DNA of 64,000 nucleotides from Clarireedia homoeocarpa (Eukaryota > Ascomycota > Leotiomycetes > Helotiales > Rutstroemiaceae), in the NCBI GenBank assembly GCA_001465935.1, contig LNKV01000007.1:868001-932000 (forward strand). The letters run 5' to 3'. Positions 55,274 through 64,000 of the stretch are shown in pieces. Both the position numbers and the translations under genes were made by a program. Position 1 is the first letter of the stretch; each line of letters opens with the position of its first letter. The notes beneath the pieces are model-generated. The model worked only from the letters and a program-made list of their open reading frames with translations, did not search any database and was not told the DNA's origin.

Positions 55274-57097
55274 TCAGAAGGCCTCATCAGGATCAACCTC
55301 ATGATCAACCAACAGCTCCTTCAAATGTTTCTCCTCATCACTCTCCTCCCTATCTAGCCCCACTCCACCATTTACACTCATCATTAGAGCTGAACCCCCC
55401 CTTCCATTCCCACCGACGAAAAAATCCTCCTCTTCCCTCGCCAAATCATTCTCTAGTTCTCTCAACCCATCATCGGTTATCGTATCGTCTATTGAAGTCG
55501 CGGCCTCATGGTCAAGGTCAACACTACTCCTCCGCTGCTCTTTCGCCTTTCCACTACCAGCCCCTGCCCCTCTATTAACATCCTCCTTCGACCCGACCTC
55601 CCCCAATGCACCTCTCAAGATCTCCTCCCCCTCCTTAAAAGCCGCCAACTCCGCTCCCACAGCACAAACCAACAAATTCCACCTCCTCTCCTCCGCCAGC
55701 TTAACCGCTCCCTCCAGCCTCTCAATCACCCTCCCCATCTCTGCCACCTGTTTCCTCAAAACCCCCTTGTCCCCTACATCACCAATTTTCATCTGCACTC
55801 TCAGTTCCTCTTCGAAAGCGATCACGACACCGATACATTCGCTCCACAATTTTGCTCCTGCTTCGAGAGCTTCTTTCTCTTTCTCCACTTCCGTTTTGCG
55901 CTCTTGGAGATGCGTGATTTCTTTGCCCCACCATTCTTCCGCCATTTCTAAGGTGCGCCGTTTCGGTGGTAGCGACATGAAGCCTTCTTCGCCCATGGCT
56001 AGCGAGACCATAACGGGTGGGCGTTTGAGGAATTCTTGTACTTCACCTTCGACTTCCCGAAGTGCGCCTCGATAGCTGCTCAGTCTCGACTCTCGTTGAT
56101 TCACACGCTCTTTGATTCGTTCTCCCAGCCAGTGTTTCCTAGCTTTCATTTGTAGTAATCGGTCTTCCATCTCGCGAATCTCGGTATCGACGGCTCTTTC
56201 TTCCGTTTTTAATTCTGCAATTTCCCGATCCTCTTCGGTTTTCCCTGTAGAAGATTCCTGTCGCTCTCCGTTATCATCCGTAGTGTCCACTCCGACGAAC
56301 TCTCCAATTTCCTTCCTGACCTGCTCAATCCTCGCTTTCCACTCCTTGACTCTCTCAATGCACTCCTGCCTCCTGTCAATCTCCTCAACCAATAAAGTCC
56401 CCTCCTCCTCTTTGACTCCCACCAACTCTCCCATATCTCTTAACAGCCCCTTCCTTGCCCCCCTCAATCCTATAACCTTTTTCTTCGGCTGTCTCACCGG
56501 CACTGCTCCACCCCTCTGCAAAGACCTCGTTGTCGGCGTGCTACTCCCACTCCCTTCTCCCGCACCCCCTCCGAAACCCTGCACGAGCCCCAAACTCTGC
56601 GCATCCAACAGCCCCTGCAACTCCTCCTGGATAGCTCTCTCCCTCCTCTCCAACCCCAACAAGCTCTCATTCTTCCCCGAGCCCGCACCTGCCCCCGTCC
56701 CCGCCCCTCTACTTGTACTCCTTCTCCTCTCCCCCAGCAACAAACTCCCACTACCACTTGCACTTCCATCTAACCCTCTCCCGAATCCATTCAAAGCTGC
56801 CACACTCGCCGTTATCGGCGGCGGCGGCGCAGCAAATTGTATTCTCCTCCCGCTGCGACTACCATTTTCACTGCCCGTGTTCGCTTTGCGCATCGAGCTG
56901 GTTAAGTGCCGTCTGCTGCTGTCGGAGCTTGGGGATCGCATTTCGCGGTAGAAGGAGGCAGGGGGACTGGGCGACGCATAGGCTCGGGGAGAGAGGTCGC
57001 GGAGGCTCACATCGTGGGTGGAGTCGCCGTCGTTTCCGTCAGGGTGATTGCGAAAGAGAGGTTTGTGAGAGGAAGAAGCTGTGCTGAAGAAGGACAT
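55274..57097 (-). CDS. Atg28-like coiled-coil protein
   Basis: 607 residues in one exon. Residues 1-145 are Ser/Pro/Gly-rich and disordered. Residues 151-170 (RRERAIQEELQGLLDAQSLG) and 201-217 (VRQPKKKVIGLRGARKG) are conserved-looking motifs that I associate with fungal proteins annotated as autophagy-related protein 28. From about 218 to 520 the protein is strongly charged with heptad character (EIDRRQECIERVKEWKARIE), predicting long coiled coils. The acidic C-terminus ends HEVDPDEAF. Atg28 of methylotrophic yeasts acts in pexophagy. The link to autophagy here rests on remembered motif similarity and is moderate. A structural or cytoskeletal scaffold is an alternative. Confidence 0.8.
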   Translation of the reverse strand: MSFFSTASSSHKPLFRNHPDGNDGDSTHDVSLRDLSPRAYASPSPPASFYREMRSPSSDSSRRHLTSSMRKANTGSENGSRSGRRIQFAAPPPPITASVAALNGFGRGLDGSASGSGSLLLGERRRSTSRGAGTGAGAGSGKNESLLGLERRERAIQEELQGLLDAQSLGLVQGFGGGAGEGSGSSTPTTRSLQRGGAVPVRQPKKKVIGLRGARKGLLRDMGELVGVKEEEGTLLVEEIDRRQECIERVKEWKARIEQVRKEIGEFVGVDTTDDNGERQESSTGKTEEDREIAELKTEERAVDTEIREMEDRLLQMKARKHWLGERIKERVNQRESRLSSYRGALREVEGEVQEFLKRPPVMVSLAMGEEGFMSLPPKRRTLEMAEEWWGKEITHLQERKTEVEKEKEALEAGAKLWSECIGVVIAFEEELRVQMKIGDVGDKGVLRKQVAEMGRVIERLEGAVKLAEERRWNLLVCAVGAELAAFKEGEEILRGALGEVGSKEDVNRGAGAGSGKAKEQRRSSVDLDHEAATSIDDTITDDGLRELENDLAREEEDFFVGGNGRGGSALMMSVNGGVGLDREESDEEKHLKELLVDHEVDPDEAF

Positions 57098-57834
57098 TGT
57101 TGTTTGGTTTCTTTTGCTGTTTGCAGATCTGCTGATTCCTTTGTATAGAATGCAGTGCTCGATTTGGTTTTGCTATTTAGGCTCAGCCTGAGCCTGTGTT
57201 CATAGTTCGTAACTTGGTAGGAATAATGGCGAAAGCTGTTGTCGTGTGGAGCGGATTGGAATGGATTGTAAGAAAGGTGGTCTAGCTGGGAATGATGCAG
57301 GAAACCTAGAATTCTGGAAGGAACAACAGACAATCGGAGATTTCTGTAGGCCAGTCGAACTTCTGAATATGATGCGTGCACATGCAATCCCATGAATCAA
57401 TGAATGAATGAATCTGTTTGAGATAGAGATAGGCCGTCAGCCGGACTATTATGTGGTGGCATCACATGCGATGAACACGAGAGGTAATTCAGAAGTGTTA
57501 GCCTTGCTGATTGTATGCTGGTGGTGGTGACGTGCACGAATAACAAGGCTGATGCTAACGGTCGCCTGCCAAGGGATGCACAAATTCATAAGGTCAAAAT
57601 TCAAGCCTAGAATGATAATAAGGGTATGTCTTTCTTGATTCAGCACGAATGCTACTTGACTCGACTTCAGCAATCAGACTACAAATCTACCTCTCACCCT
57701 GTGTTATAGATGTACAAAGACTCGCATCAATAATTAATAGGATGGATGGTATTGAAACATGCGAGATTGACCACTCCGTAGTAACCATGACAAGAAGCCG
57801 CGTAAAAAGAATATTTAATGTATCACGAATTACA
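57098..57834. other. Intergenic, no gene seen
   Basis: About 740 bases between the start of the coiled-coil gene and the stop of the F-box gene. Small frames are unsupported. GAATGAAT repeats occur near 57396-57412. Confidence 0.6.
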
Positions 57835-59860
57835 CTATATCTGATCGTGCACTGCACATCTCTTGACTGCCCATAGTTCCCAATATTTCCAATGGTGCTT
57901 CATAATTTCTCGTCCCACATCCCTCAGATCATCAATCCCATAACCATTCCCACAAGCACATCCCATGTCATCTCTCGCCGGAGTGTTCAGCACAGCTGAA
58001 CTACTGTGGTGGCTCAAGGTCCTATCTCCGATTGCTGTATCCTCCTCGTATTCGCTCTCATCGTCGCTACTGTCCTCATCATCATCCGGAATTTCCTGGG
58101 GAACGAAGCCTCCCACGTTATTGTTTACCTCCACAGTTGGCGTCACATATCCTACCCCTCTGAAACTAACCCATTTGAGATCCTTGAGCTCCAATCGAAC
58201 CATTCGTACAATGTCAAGCCAGGAGCTACCTTCCTTCAACTTGACGCTCCTAAGTCGTACAGATCTGAGAGTTGTACGGTGTCTTCGAAGTAGATTAATA
58301 ATCTCTTCGCTTTCTAGATGCCATGCGCCAAATCCAACGTAACGTAAATTTTCCCAGCAAACGTTGTGGAATACCGCCTCAAGTGGAACATGAGTCAAAG
58401 GTCGATGTGTAGGAAAGCCTACATGCAAGCCCTGAATTTTGTTTGCATTGGTGAAGAGCGTTTCGAAAAGACTAGACAGCTGATGAAGCTTGTCATCTGT
58501 TGGTTCTTGAACTTGAATTTCTAGGCAAGTAAGGCGGTTTGCCAGGGATGAGATGTTTATTTGAGAGTGATGGTTCAACAAAAGTGGCATCCTAGGGTTG
58601 ACAAACCGACTAGAAAATCTAGTAGCCGGTGAATTCGACTGTAGGAATGCATAACCCAGAGTACGCGCAGAATGCTCACATGCTAACGTCCACTCTAGAG
58701 GATCCAGATCAACAGACAGAATGGGATCTGTCATATTAGTGTTTCGCTGGAATGCATCCCAACGTCTATTTCGCAAGAAGGAAGCCCAGCCAATATCGAC
58801 AATATCCTGAACTCGCATGAGACGTATTTGCTGAAGGTTCACGAATGTTCGAAATGCACGAAGTAATGTCTGTATATCGACTTGATTGTGGATGATGGCC
58901 CGCTGTTCACGTGCCCTGGATAGTACTCGAGAGATTGTGCTCTCATCGTTCTGACTACGATCAAGCTTTGCACGCAATTGCTTCACGGATAATCTAGATC
59001 TGTCGTTCAAACGAGCGTTGGGGTCCAATTGTCGTTGATTGAGTTGTCGCTGGAGATTAGTAGTGGAGACTCGCGTTTCTTCCAGCAAATTCTGTAGGTG
59101 ATCCAGACCTTTAGAGATGTCAACCAATGTTTGAGATACCAAAGGCATTTGGGGCTCATAATACCTTGGAAATAGAATACTGGAATCATATAGGAGAACT
59201 TTTTGACATGTGGTACCAGATGAGGCCGGTTTAGGAGCCAATTCAAACGGTCAAACCCGTCTTGCGAGAATCGGATCGCTATGCGTGCAAATTGCCTCCC
59301 ATGCAATATGTCTCTGAACCTTCGATGGGTGCAGCTCTGTAGTAACATAATATTAGACAAACGATATCTTGGAAATTAAGGATCAAGAATGAATATCTTA
59401 CCAAATTCATAGTAATATTCGTATCTTCCACAGTCTGTGGTGGCATAGACTGAAAGCTTTCCACGCTAAGTGAAGCGCGGTGATCAATTGGAATTAATTT
59501 TCCAGAGTTTTGCACGAGATTTTCAAAAATGTTCTCCAATATCTCATTCGACAGCCTCAGGATGGGCGGTGGCGACCGAAGGTCATAGGCTCTTTTGAAT
59601 CTTTTCTGAACCATACAGAAATTTTGCACTTCGGGAGATGCCCATGGAGAAGCGGAACGTGGTCCAAGGCAGTAATCTTCATGGACTACCAGCTGAAGAA
59701 TTCGATATAGTACTTCATCCGGAAGCCGTTCAATGGGCTTCAAACTTTTCATCTTCTCGAAACGGTGGTAGTGTTGATAATCTAAATTGAATAGCGCCTC
59801 CCCTAGAGATTCTCCTGTTAGAAAAGACAGAATAAGCACCTTGTGAGTGCTCTTATTCAT
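57835..59860 (-). CDS. F-box protein with central coiled coil
   Basis: 634 residues in three exons: 59860-59402, 59336-59165 and 59108-57835. Introns are 65 nt (GTAAGA to TACAG) and 56 nt (GTATTA to TAAAG); the second is needed because exons 2 and 3 lie in different frames. Residues 37-60 (PIERLPDEVLYRILQLVV) and about 100-125 (LRLSNEILENIFENLV) both resemble F-box helices. VKKFSYMIPVFYFQG then leads into a coiled coil (LDHLQNLLEETRVSTTNLQRQ) and an irregular leucine-rich region (CLEIQVQEP, LRYVGFGAWHLESEEI). An acidic stretch (DDDEDSSDDESEYEED) lies near the end. It is a probable SCF substrate receptor with unknown target. ATG 59752 (MKSLKP) is a credible alternative start, as the first 36 residues are not conserved-looking. 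Confidence 0.7.
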
Positions 59861-61581
59861 GGACCGACTCAAATTTCGAGGTACTATAATCAATCTGGAT
59901 TTTAAGACGTGGTTCTTGAGGATTTAACAGTAGATTCTTTTCAATGCTGAGGATACATTCAAAATGTTTCTTGAGATTTGATGAATGGGTTCTTTTGAGT
60001 GCTCAAGTGGTATCTGAAACTTGAGACATCTATTCTCCGTAAATTTAAAAGAGCGTCGAGATTCGAATTCGGCATTGGTCCATGAATGAGTGCAGCCACT
60101 GGTGAAGCTGGAAGCATTATGAGGATCTCACATACCTCACATAGCGACCATCCAGCACAAAAGTTTCCGATGTTGCTGAACAGTATGAAACAGGTATAAA
60201 AAAGACCAATGTGTGGATAAGAACCAATAAATTACATCATAACGAGTGTGTTGAGCGCCGGCACCCTATGTAGGGAGTTTGAGTTCAGCAGCCAGGTTTT
60301 ATGAATTCTGACGTGTCGATGCGTCTAAGAATCATTTGAAGGGGTGGCTTGGCCGTGGGTGTATGCTTTCTTTTCTCCGATGGCTATTACCACATTATTA
60401 TCATGCAGATGTATACCTTGCTCTCCGTTTGGTTGGCTAGAAAAGATTCATAGCGTTGCTGCAGGACTTTTAGGTACCGGTTCTTCGGTGTTCAAAAGAT
60501 CATGTGACACTGGCCGAATACGAATTGGGAGAGAAGGATGAATATTGGAGGGTTGCAATTTGTTACGGACATGCTGCAAGGATTATATAGCCATCCCACG
60601 ACTGCATAAGTGATAGCGAATCGTGCGTGGTCTAGCTAAGTGACGGATCGTCTGCATGGCAGCGATTTGCGGACCGGGGAATAGCGCTCTAGACAACTTG
60701 ATCTAGCATGCCTGGGCGTGGTCCTTCTTCGATGTGATAGAGCAAAATATTTAACAGAAACTGAGGGAAAAAGCTCACTAAAACAGAGCAAGGAAAGTCT
60801 CGTCCAATGAGAGCTTGCTAATGCTCATCGCTAACCCCTGTCATCCTGCCCGAGACGAACACTAAGTAAGGATTGGTGGCCTGTTATTGTAGAAAATGCA
60901 ACTCCACCACTTTTGTTGAAATATTGAGACCATATTCGTGAAATTAGTATTGGTGGTTTAGAGACGCCAGCTTGCGCTTTTGGTGTGGACGAATCCTTCC
61001 ATATTATTGGGAAATGCTTGCATTGAAAATGATGGTGTGCAGTCACAGCCAAGCTTATTGGGTGATGGGCGCTTAATTCAAAGTCCCGCATGTCTCCCTG
61101 CAGCACACGATTTGAATTCTAAAATTCCCCACGAGCTTAGGATATCCGTCTTGGGGTCTCATAAAATTGATATATGGAAAGCCTATCGTCACAACGTTTC
61201 GGGGAATCATAGGGAGGTACGATTGGGTAGTAACCGTGGGCGTTCACACTTGGGCGTCCAATTACTCTCCCTGTCCAATGTCCCAATCATTTCGGAAGAA
61301 TCATACCAACTCTGAGAGCCAGGTTCCAGGTCAACAAGAAGGTGTGCGGGAGCAGATGGAGCGGATATCCTTGTCTAGATGTTGAATCCAATGCATGAGC
61401 CTTTGCTTTCTGCAATGACGTGCATATTGTGACAACGCAAGTGGCTCAATTCGGCACGTAGCCGTTGTCGATATAAGGCATAGTTTCTATAACCTTATTG
61501 CCGACGGTACATCTTCGAAGAGTATAGCGCTAGGAGTAATTGACCGATAAACCAATACGATGGGATATGTAATCCAGAGGA
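59861..61581. other. Intergenic, no gene seen
   Basis: 1.7 kb. A plus-strand stretch at 61167-61385 reads GRYDWVVTVGVHTWASNYS and might be a relic, but no gene could be built. No repeats or RNA genes were recognised. Confidence 0.45.
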
Positions 61582-62799
61582 TCAGAGCAAAGATGTCTGG
61601 GCGCGATCAGCTTTGTGCTTCCTCAGAGCGGTACTGCTGATCTTGGAAGCAAAATCGTCCGTCTTGGTGGTTGGATCCAATTTATCTTCAGCATCCAGAA
61701 CATCAACCTCGTAGACCTCAAGGGGTCTCCAGCCCTTTTCCACCCTTTTTTCATTGATAGATTGACCACCCAATCTGGTCTCCCTAGAAACTACGAGTGC
61801 GGTAACAGTTTCATCTGTAATGGTCGGCCCATAAGCGTCCTGAATTTCAATACATTCGAGAGTGATGGAGTGTGCTTTTAGTTTCGTATAGATTGCTCGA
61901 CCGTTTGAGTTTTGTGGTGCAATCGTCTCGACTGTGTCCTCAGACTTGGTTCGCATGAACGAAAGAATTGAGACAAGAAAATCGACGACATCGCTTTGCC
62001 GTTTCTCCCAGCTTTGCAGGTATTCTGCATATTTTTTGTTCTTCAAGAGCTCATCACCTGTAATTCCAATTATTAACCGGCGCGGTGGATCCAAAGAACT
62101 GGTGGCCGGTTGCAGTAAAAGTGCGGTAGTTGTAAGTAATAGCTTGTGCCCCGCATGAAGATGATCAAACGTGCCACCAACCGCTACCACATTATGAGAG
62201 GCTGAGGAACCACTTTCGATGGATCGAATGCCTTTCTGAATCATGCTAAGGCCACCACTGACTATGCGGAATGTAGCTTGTAACGGAGGACTGATCCGGT
62301 TTGCAAGCTCCAGATAATCTTTGAGCAACTTCTGGCCGCTCTCTCCTTCGACAGAAAATACGTGACTCCATTGACGTTGTGTGCTTGCAAAAAGCGAAAG
62401 GTCAACAATAGGACCTGGGACCAAAATTCCGTGGCTACTGTCGACTTCTTGGCTTGCAGTCAACGAGCAAGTGGAGTCATAATCTAACAAGATAATGCGA
62501 ACATCGACAGCCCCGGGAAGGCCTGGTACGACCTCAACACCTTGTTTAGCACATATCAGGCTGATCAGGCTATAAAGGCCACCTAGCAACTGTTCCACCT
62601 CATCATAGATTTGAGCTCTAGGACCACCAAGTCGCTCATGGAAGTCTGCGGATGCTATACCTATGATCAGTCTCGTATTCGACGACGAGTCCTTGAGAAT
62701 TGAGAGACAAGCAGAAATTGAAGGGGAAAAAGCAGCACTGAGAGCAGTCGAAGTAATTGGTGTGGGATGTTGAGGAAGGAGAAGGAGGGATTGCAGCAT
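61582..62799 (-). CDS. cab4: Pantetheine-phosphate adenylyltransferase (Cab4-like)
   Basis: 405 residues, single exon, from the first ATG (62799); the frame extends upstream only to a GTG. The nucleotidyltransferase core begins at about 203 with VVAVGGTFDHLHAGHKLLL, containing the HAGH motif, followed by RRLIIGITGDELLKNKKY, LECIEIQDAYGPTITDE, ALVVSRET and the late ISSTALRK motif. These are the eukaryotic PPAT signatures. The enzyme adenylates 4'-phosphopantetheine to dephospho-CoA, the fourth step of CoA synthesis; in yeast Cab4 works in a complex with Cab2, Cab3 and Cab5. The N-terminal 200 residues form a diverged domain (LLGGLYSLISLI, VDVRIILLDYD) present in fungal members. No dephospho-CoA kinase domain is fused. 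Confidence 0.94.
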   Translation of the reverse strand: MLQSLLLLPQHPTPITSTALSAAFSPSISACLSILKDSSSNTRLIIGIASADFHERLGGPRAQIYDEVEQLLGGLYSLISLICAKQGVEVVPGLPGAVDVRIILLDYDSTCSLTASQEVDSSHGILVPGPIVDLSLFASTQRQWSHVFSVEGESGQKLLKDYLELANRISPPLQATFRIVSGGLSMIQKGIRSIESGSSASHNVVAVGGTFDHLHAGHKLLLTTTALLLQPATSSLDPPRRLIIGITGDELLKNKKYAEYLQSWEKRQSDVVDFLVSILSFMRTKSEDTVETIAPQNSNGRAIYTKLKAHSITLECIEIQDAYGPTITDETVTALVVSRETRLGGQSINEKRVEKGWRPLEVYEVDVLDAEDKLDPTTKTDDFASKISSTALRKHKADRAQTSLL

Positions 62800-63184
62800 G
62801 ACGACCGACGGCAGAATAGCTTGCCAACACACTGGTTGTGATAATTATTGGGATAATGGCCTCTAGAAGGGCAAAGATGTCGTACCCAGATAGCTCAATC
62901 TTTAAGTAGGAAGATATAAGATATCTTTCACGGAAAAGTATATGGTGTACTATGTGTGCAGCTGTCTGTGAGGGAATGAAGGATCGTGGTGGTATAAGTA
63001 TCTAGAATTACAGAGTAGCCTTGCCGAACATTTTGGTGGTTCACTTGGGCTCTCATAAAGTCCAGGCTTGATCTTAGCGGCCTAATCAAGCCTCCCCGCC
63101 ACTGCTATCCTCCCACTTTACCAATCTCTACTGGCACCACTCACTCCAAAAGGACTCTAGGGTGTTTACCCCCAATTGTCAGCC
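62800..63184. promoter_or_regulatory. Divergent promoter between cab4 and the WD40 gene
   Basis: 385 bases separate the two start codons, which point in opposite directions. A pyrimidine-rich tract precedes the WD40 gene start (63085-63155). No defined element was recognised. Confidence 0.5.
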
Positions 63185-64000
63185 ATGCCATTTGATTCTT
63201 TTCATATTCACTCACATTCTCATTCTTCTTCGCAACAGAATGTCGCGCATGGGGGAGCAGCCGCTGGTATAATACAAGCCGCTCAAAACTTAGGAAGCTT
63301 CGGTTTACCTGCTCTGAGTTCTGCCGCAGGACAATCCACACCTGCGACAACAACACATGCTTCTAATTCAACTATGACGAGCACCTCCAACAACGCTACG
63401 ATGAATCAACTCCAGCCGTACGAGACACCTAGGCGAATGCGACACCCTGACGAAGCGCAGACAAACATGGCTTCGCAACGTGGTCCTTTATCACCCAGAG
63501 ATTATGGCCAAGGCGTTCCTCGCATCAAGCCAGAGGAAGTTACCCCAGAACCAGCTCAATATCCAAATACGGCACAACTTCCTGGCCCTTTACAACCTGG
63601 ACGACCAAGCGCAATCTCAACAAACACTGCGCCCTCCGTACCCACGATGCCTCACGATCAATATTCGACTCCTTCAAGGACGTCCAACATGGGTCTTTCG
63701 CACAACTATACACGATCGAGCCCAGCGGGATTTGATAGCCAGGGTTATGGACAATTTCAAGCGACGACACCTGGAGGAACTGAGCAGAGCCAATTCTCAA
63801 CCCCCTCACAAAAATATACCCCGCAGCCATCGCAACGAACTGTGTCGAATACTCCACTTGGTCTAGCAGACATTCGACCTCGTGGGGACTCGGGACTTTC
63901 TGACGGTTTGCCTGGAGCTAACCCGTACTCCTATGATGGGGCCAGCGCGACACCAACGAATAGCAATTACTTAGCTCCGTGGGCACTTTATGCATTTGAC
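63185..64000 (+). CDS. WD40 protein, WDR68/DCAF7-like, N-terminal part
   Basis: An open frame of 272 codons from ATG 63185 to the window edge with no stop, so the gene is truncated here. The first 255 residues are rich in Ser, Thr, Pro, Gln and Asn (HIHSHSHSSSQQNVAHGG, QYSTPSRTSNMGLSHNYTRS), a low-complexity region seen in fungal members. The last residues, NYLAPWALYAFD, match the opening of the propeller in the WDR68/DCAF7/TTG1 family. That family scaffolds DYRK kinases and CUL4-DDB1 ligases in animals and pigment regulation in plants. Identification rests on this short block, so another WD40 protein remains possible. cab4 is divergent upstream. Confidence 0.7.
   Translation, partial: MPFDSFHIHSHSHSSSQQNVAHGGAAAGIIQAAQNLGSFGLPALSSAAGQSTPATTTHASNSTMTSTSNNATMNQLQPYETPRRMRHPDEAQTNMASQRGPLSPRDYGQGVPRIKPEEVTPEPAQYPNTAQLPGPLQPGRPSAISTNTAPSVPTMPHDQYSTPSRTSNMGLSHNYTRSSPAGFDSQGYGQFQATTPGGTEQSQFSTPSQKYTPQPSQRTVSNTPLGLADIRPRGDSGLSDGLPGANPYSYDGASATPTNSNYLAPWALYAFD

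Noticed and set aside
56112..56951. Open frame of 279 codons on the plus strand
   Set aside because: Antisense to the long coiled-coil gene; Ser/Leu/Pro-rich shadow peptide without domain features.
1..64000. tRNA, rRNA, CRISPR arrays and bacterial-type features
   Set aside because: No B-box with a matching cloverleaf, no rRNA sequence and no spaced identical repeats were found; the sequence is eukaryotic.

Overview
This window is nuclear DNA of a filamentous ascomycete. The genes carry short introns (mostly 49-130 nt) with GTRNGT donors and CTRAY branch sites, and many belong to families typical of Pezizomycotina: FSH1 hydrolase, DUF3533/SNG1, DUF1769, DUF1748, Zn2Cys6 factor and several divergent F-box proteins. 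The F-box repertoire and the lineage-specific small proteins suggest Leotiomycetes (Helotiales-like), which is an inference from protein style and not proven. I found no tRNA, rRNA, CRISPR array or large autonomous transposon.

Layout. 1-4.9 kb is gene-poor, with one GT-rich minisatellite. 4.9-6.7 kb holds a SNG1-like membrane protein. 6.7-17.5 kb is an accessory stretch: one F-box protein, decayed-looking sequence, a small Cys-rich protein and three consecutive plus-strand genes for acidic proteins with C-terminal membrane segments. 17.7-30.7 kb is a housekeeping block: FSH1-type hydrolase, mitochondrial BolA, mitochondrial malonyl-CoA synthetase (ACSF3 type), eIF4E, Sym1/Mpv17, an MFS transporter, a pogo-like MITE and a 1-Cys peroxiredoxin. 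32.2-45 kb holds a kelch/BTB protein, a DUF1769 protein, an F-box protein, GPI mannosyltransferase I (PIG-M/Gpi14) and a translin-family protein (TRAX). 45.9-64 kb holds a Zn2Cys6 regulator, an alpha/beta hydrolase, pyruvate kinase, a 76-residue DUF1748 protein assembled from four tiny exons, an Atg28-like coiled-coil protein, an F-box protein, the CoA-pathway enzyme PPAT (Cab4) and the 5' end of a WD40 (WDR68/DCAF7-like) gene cut by the window edge.

Genes that may work together. bolA and acsf3 are divergently arranged over about 480 bp, and both start with mitochondrial presequences. One helps deliver Fe-S clusters to enzymes such as lipoate synthase. The other makes malonyl-CoA, the building block of mitochondrial fatty-acid synthesis and so of lipoate. 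PIG-M and TRAX share a 214-bp divergent promoter. Pyruvate kinase and the DUF1748 protein are divergent over 1.9 kb.

Exon structures were derived by hand from splice motifs, reading-frame continuity and family conservation. Every spliced CDS listed sums to a multiple of three. The main new leads are the bolA/acsf3 pair, the cluster of membrane-anchored orphan proteins at 12.7-16.3 kb, a dispersed repeat whose two copies keep a hairpin through a paired base change, the pogo-like MITE with subterminal repeats, and extreme exon features (a 6-nt coding first exon, an 18-nt internal exon and a probable GC-AG intron).
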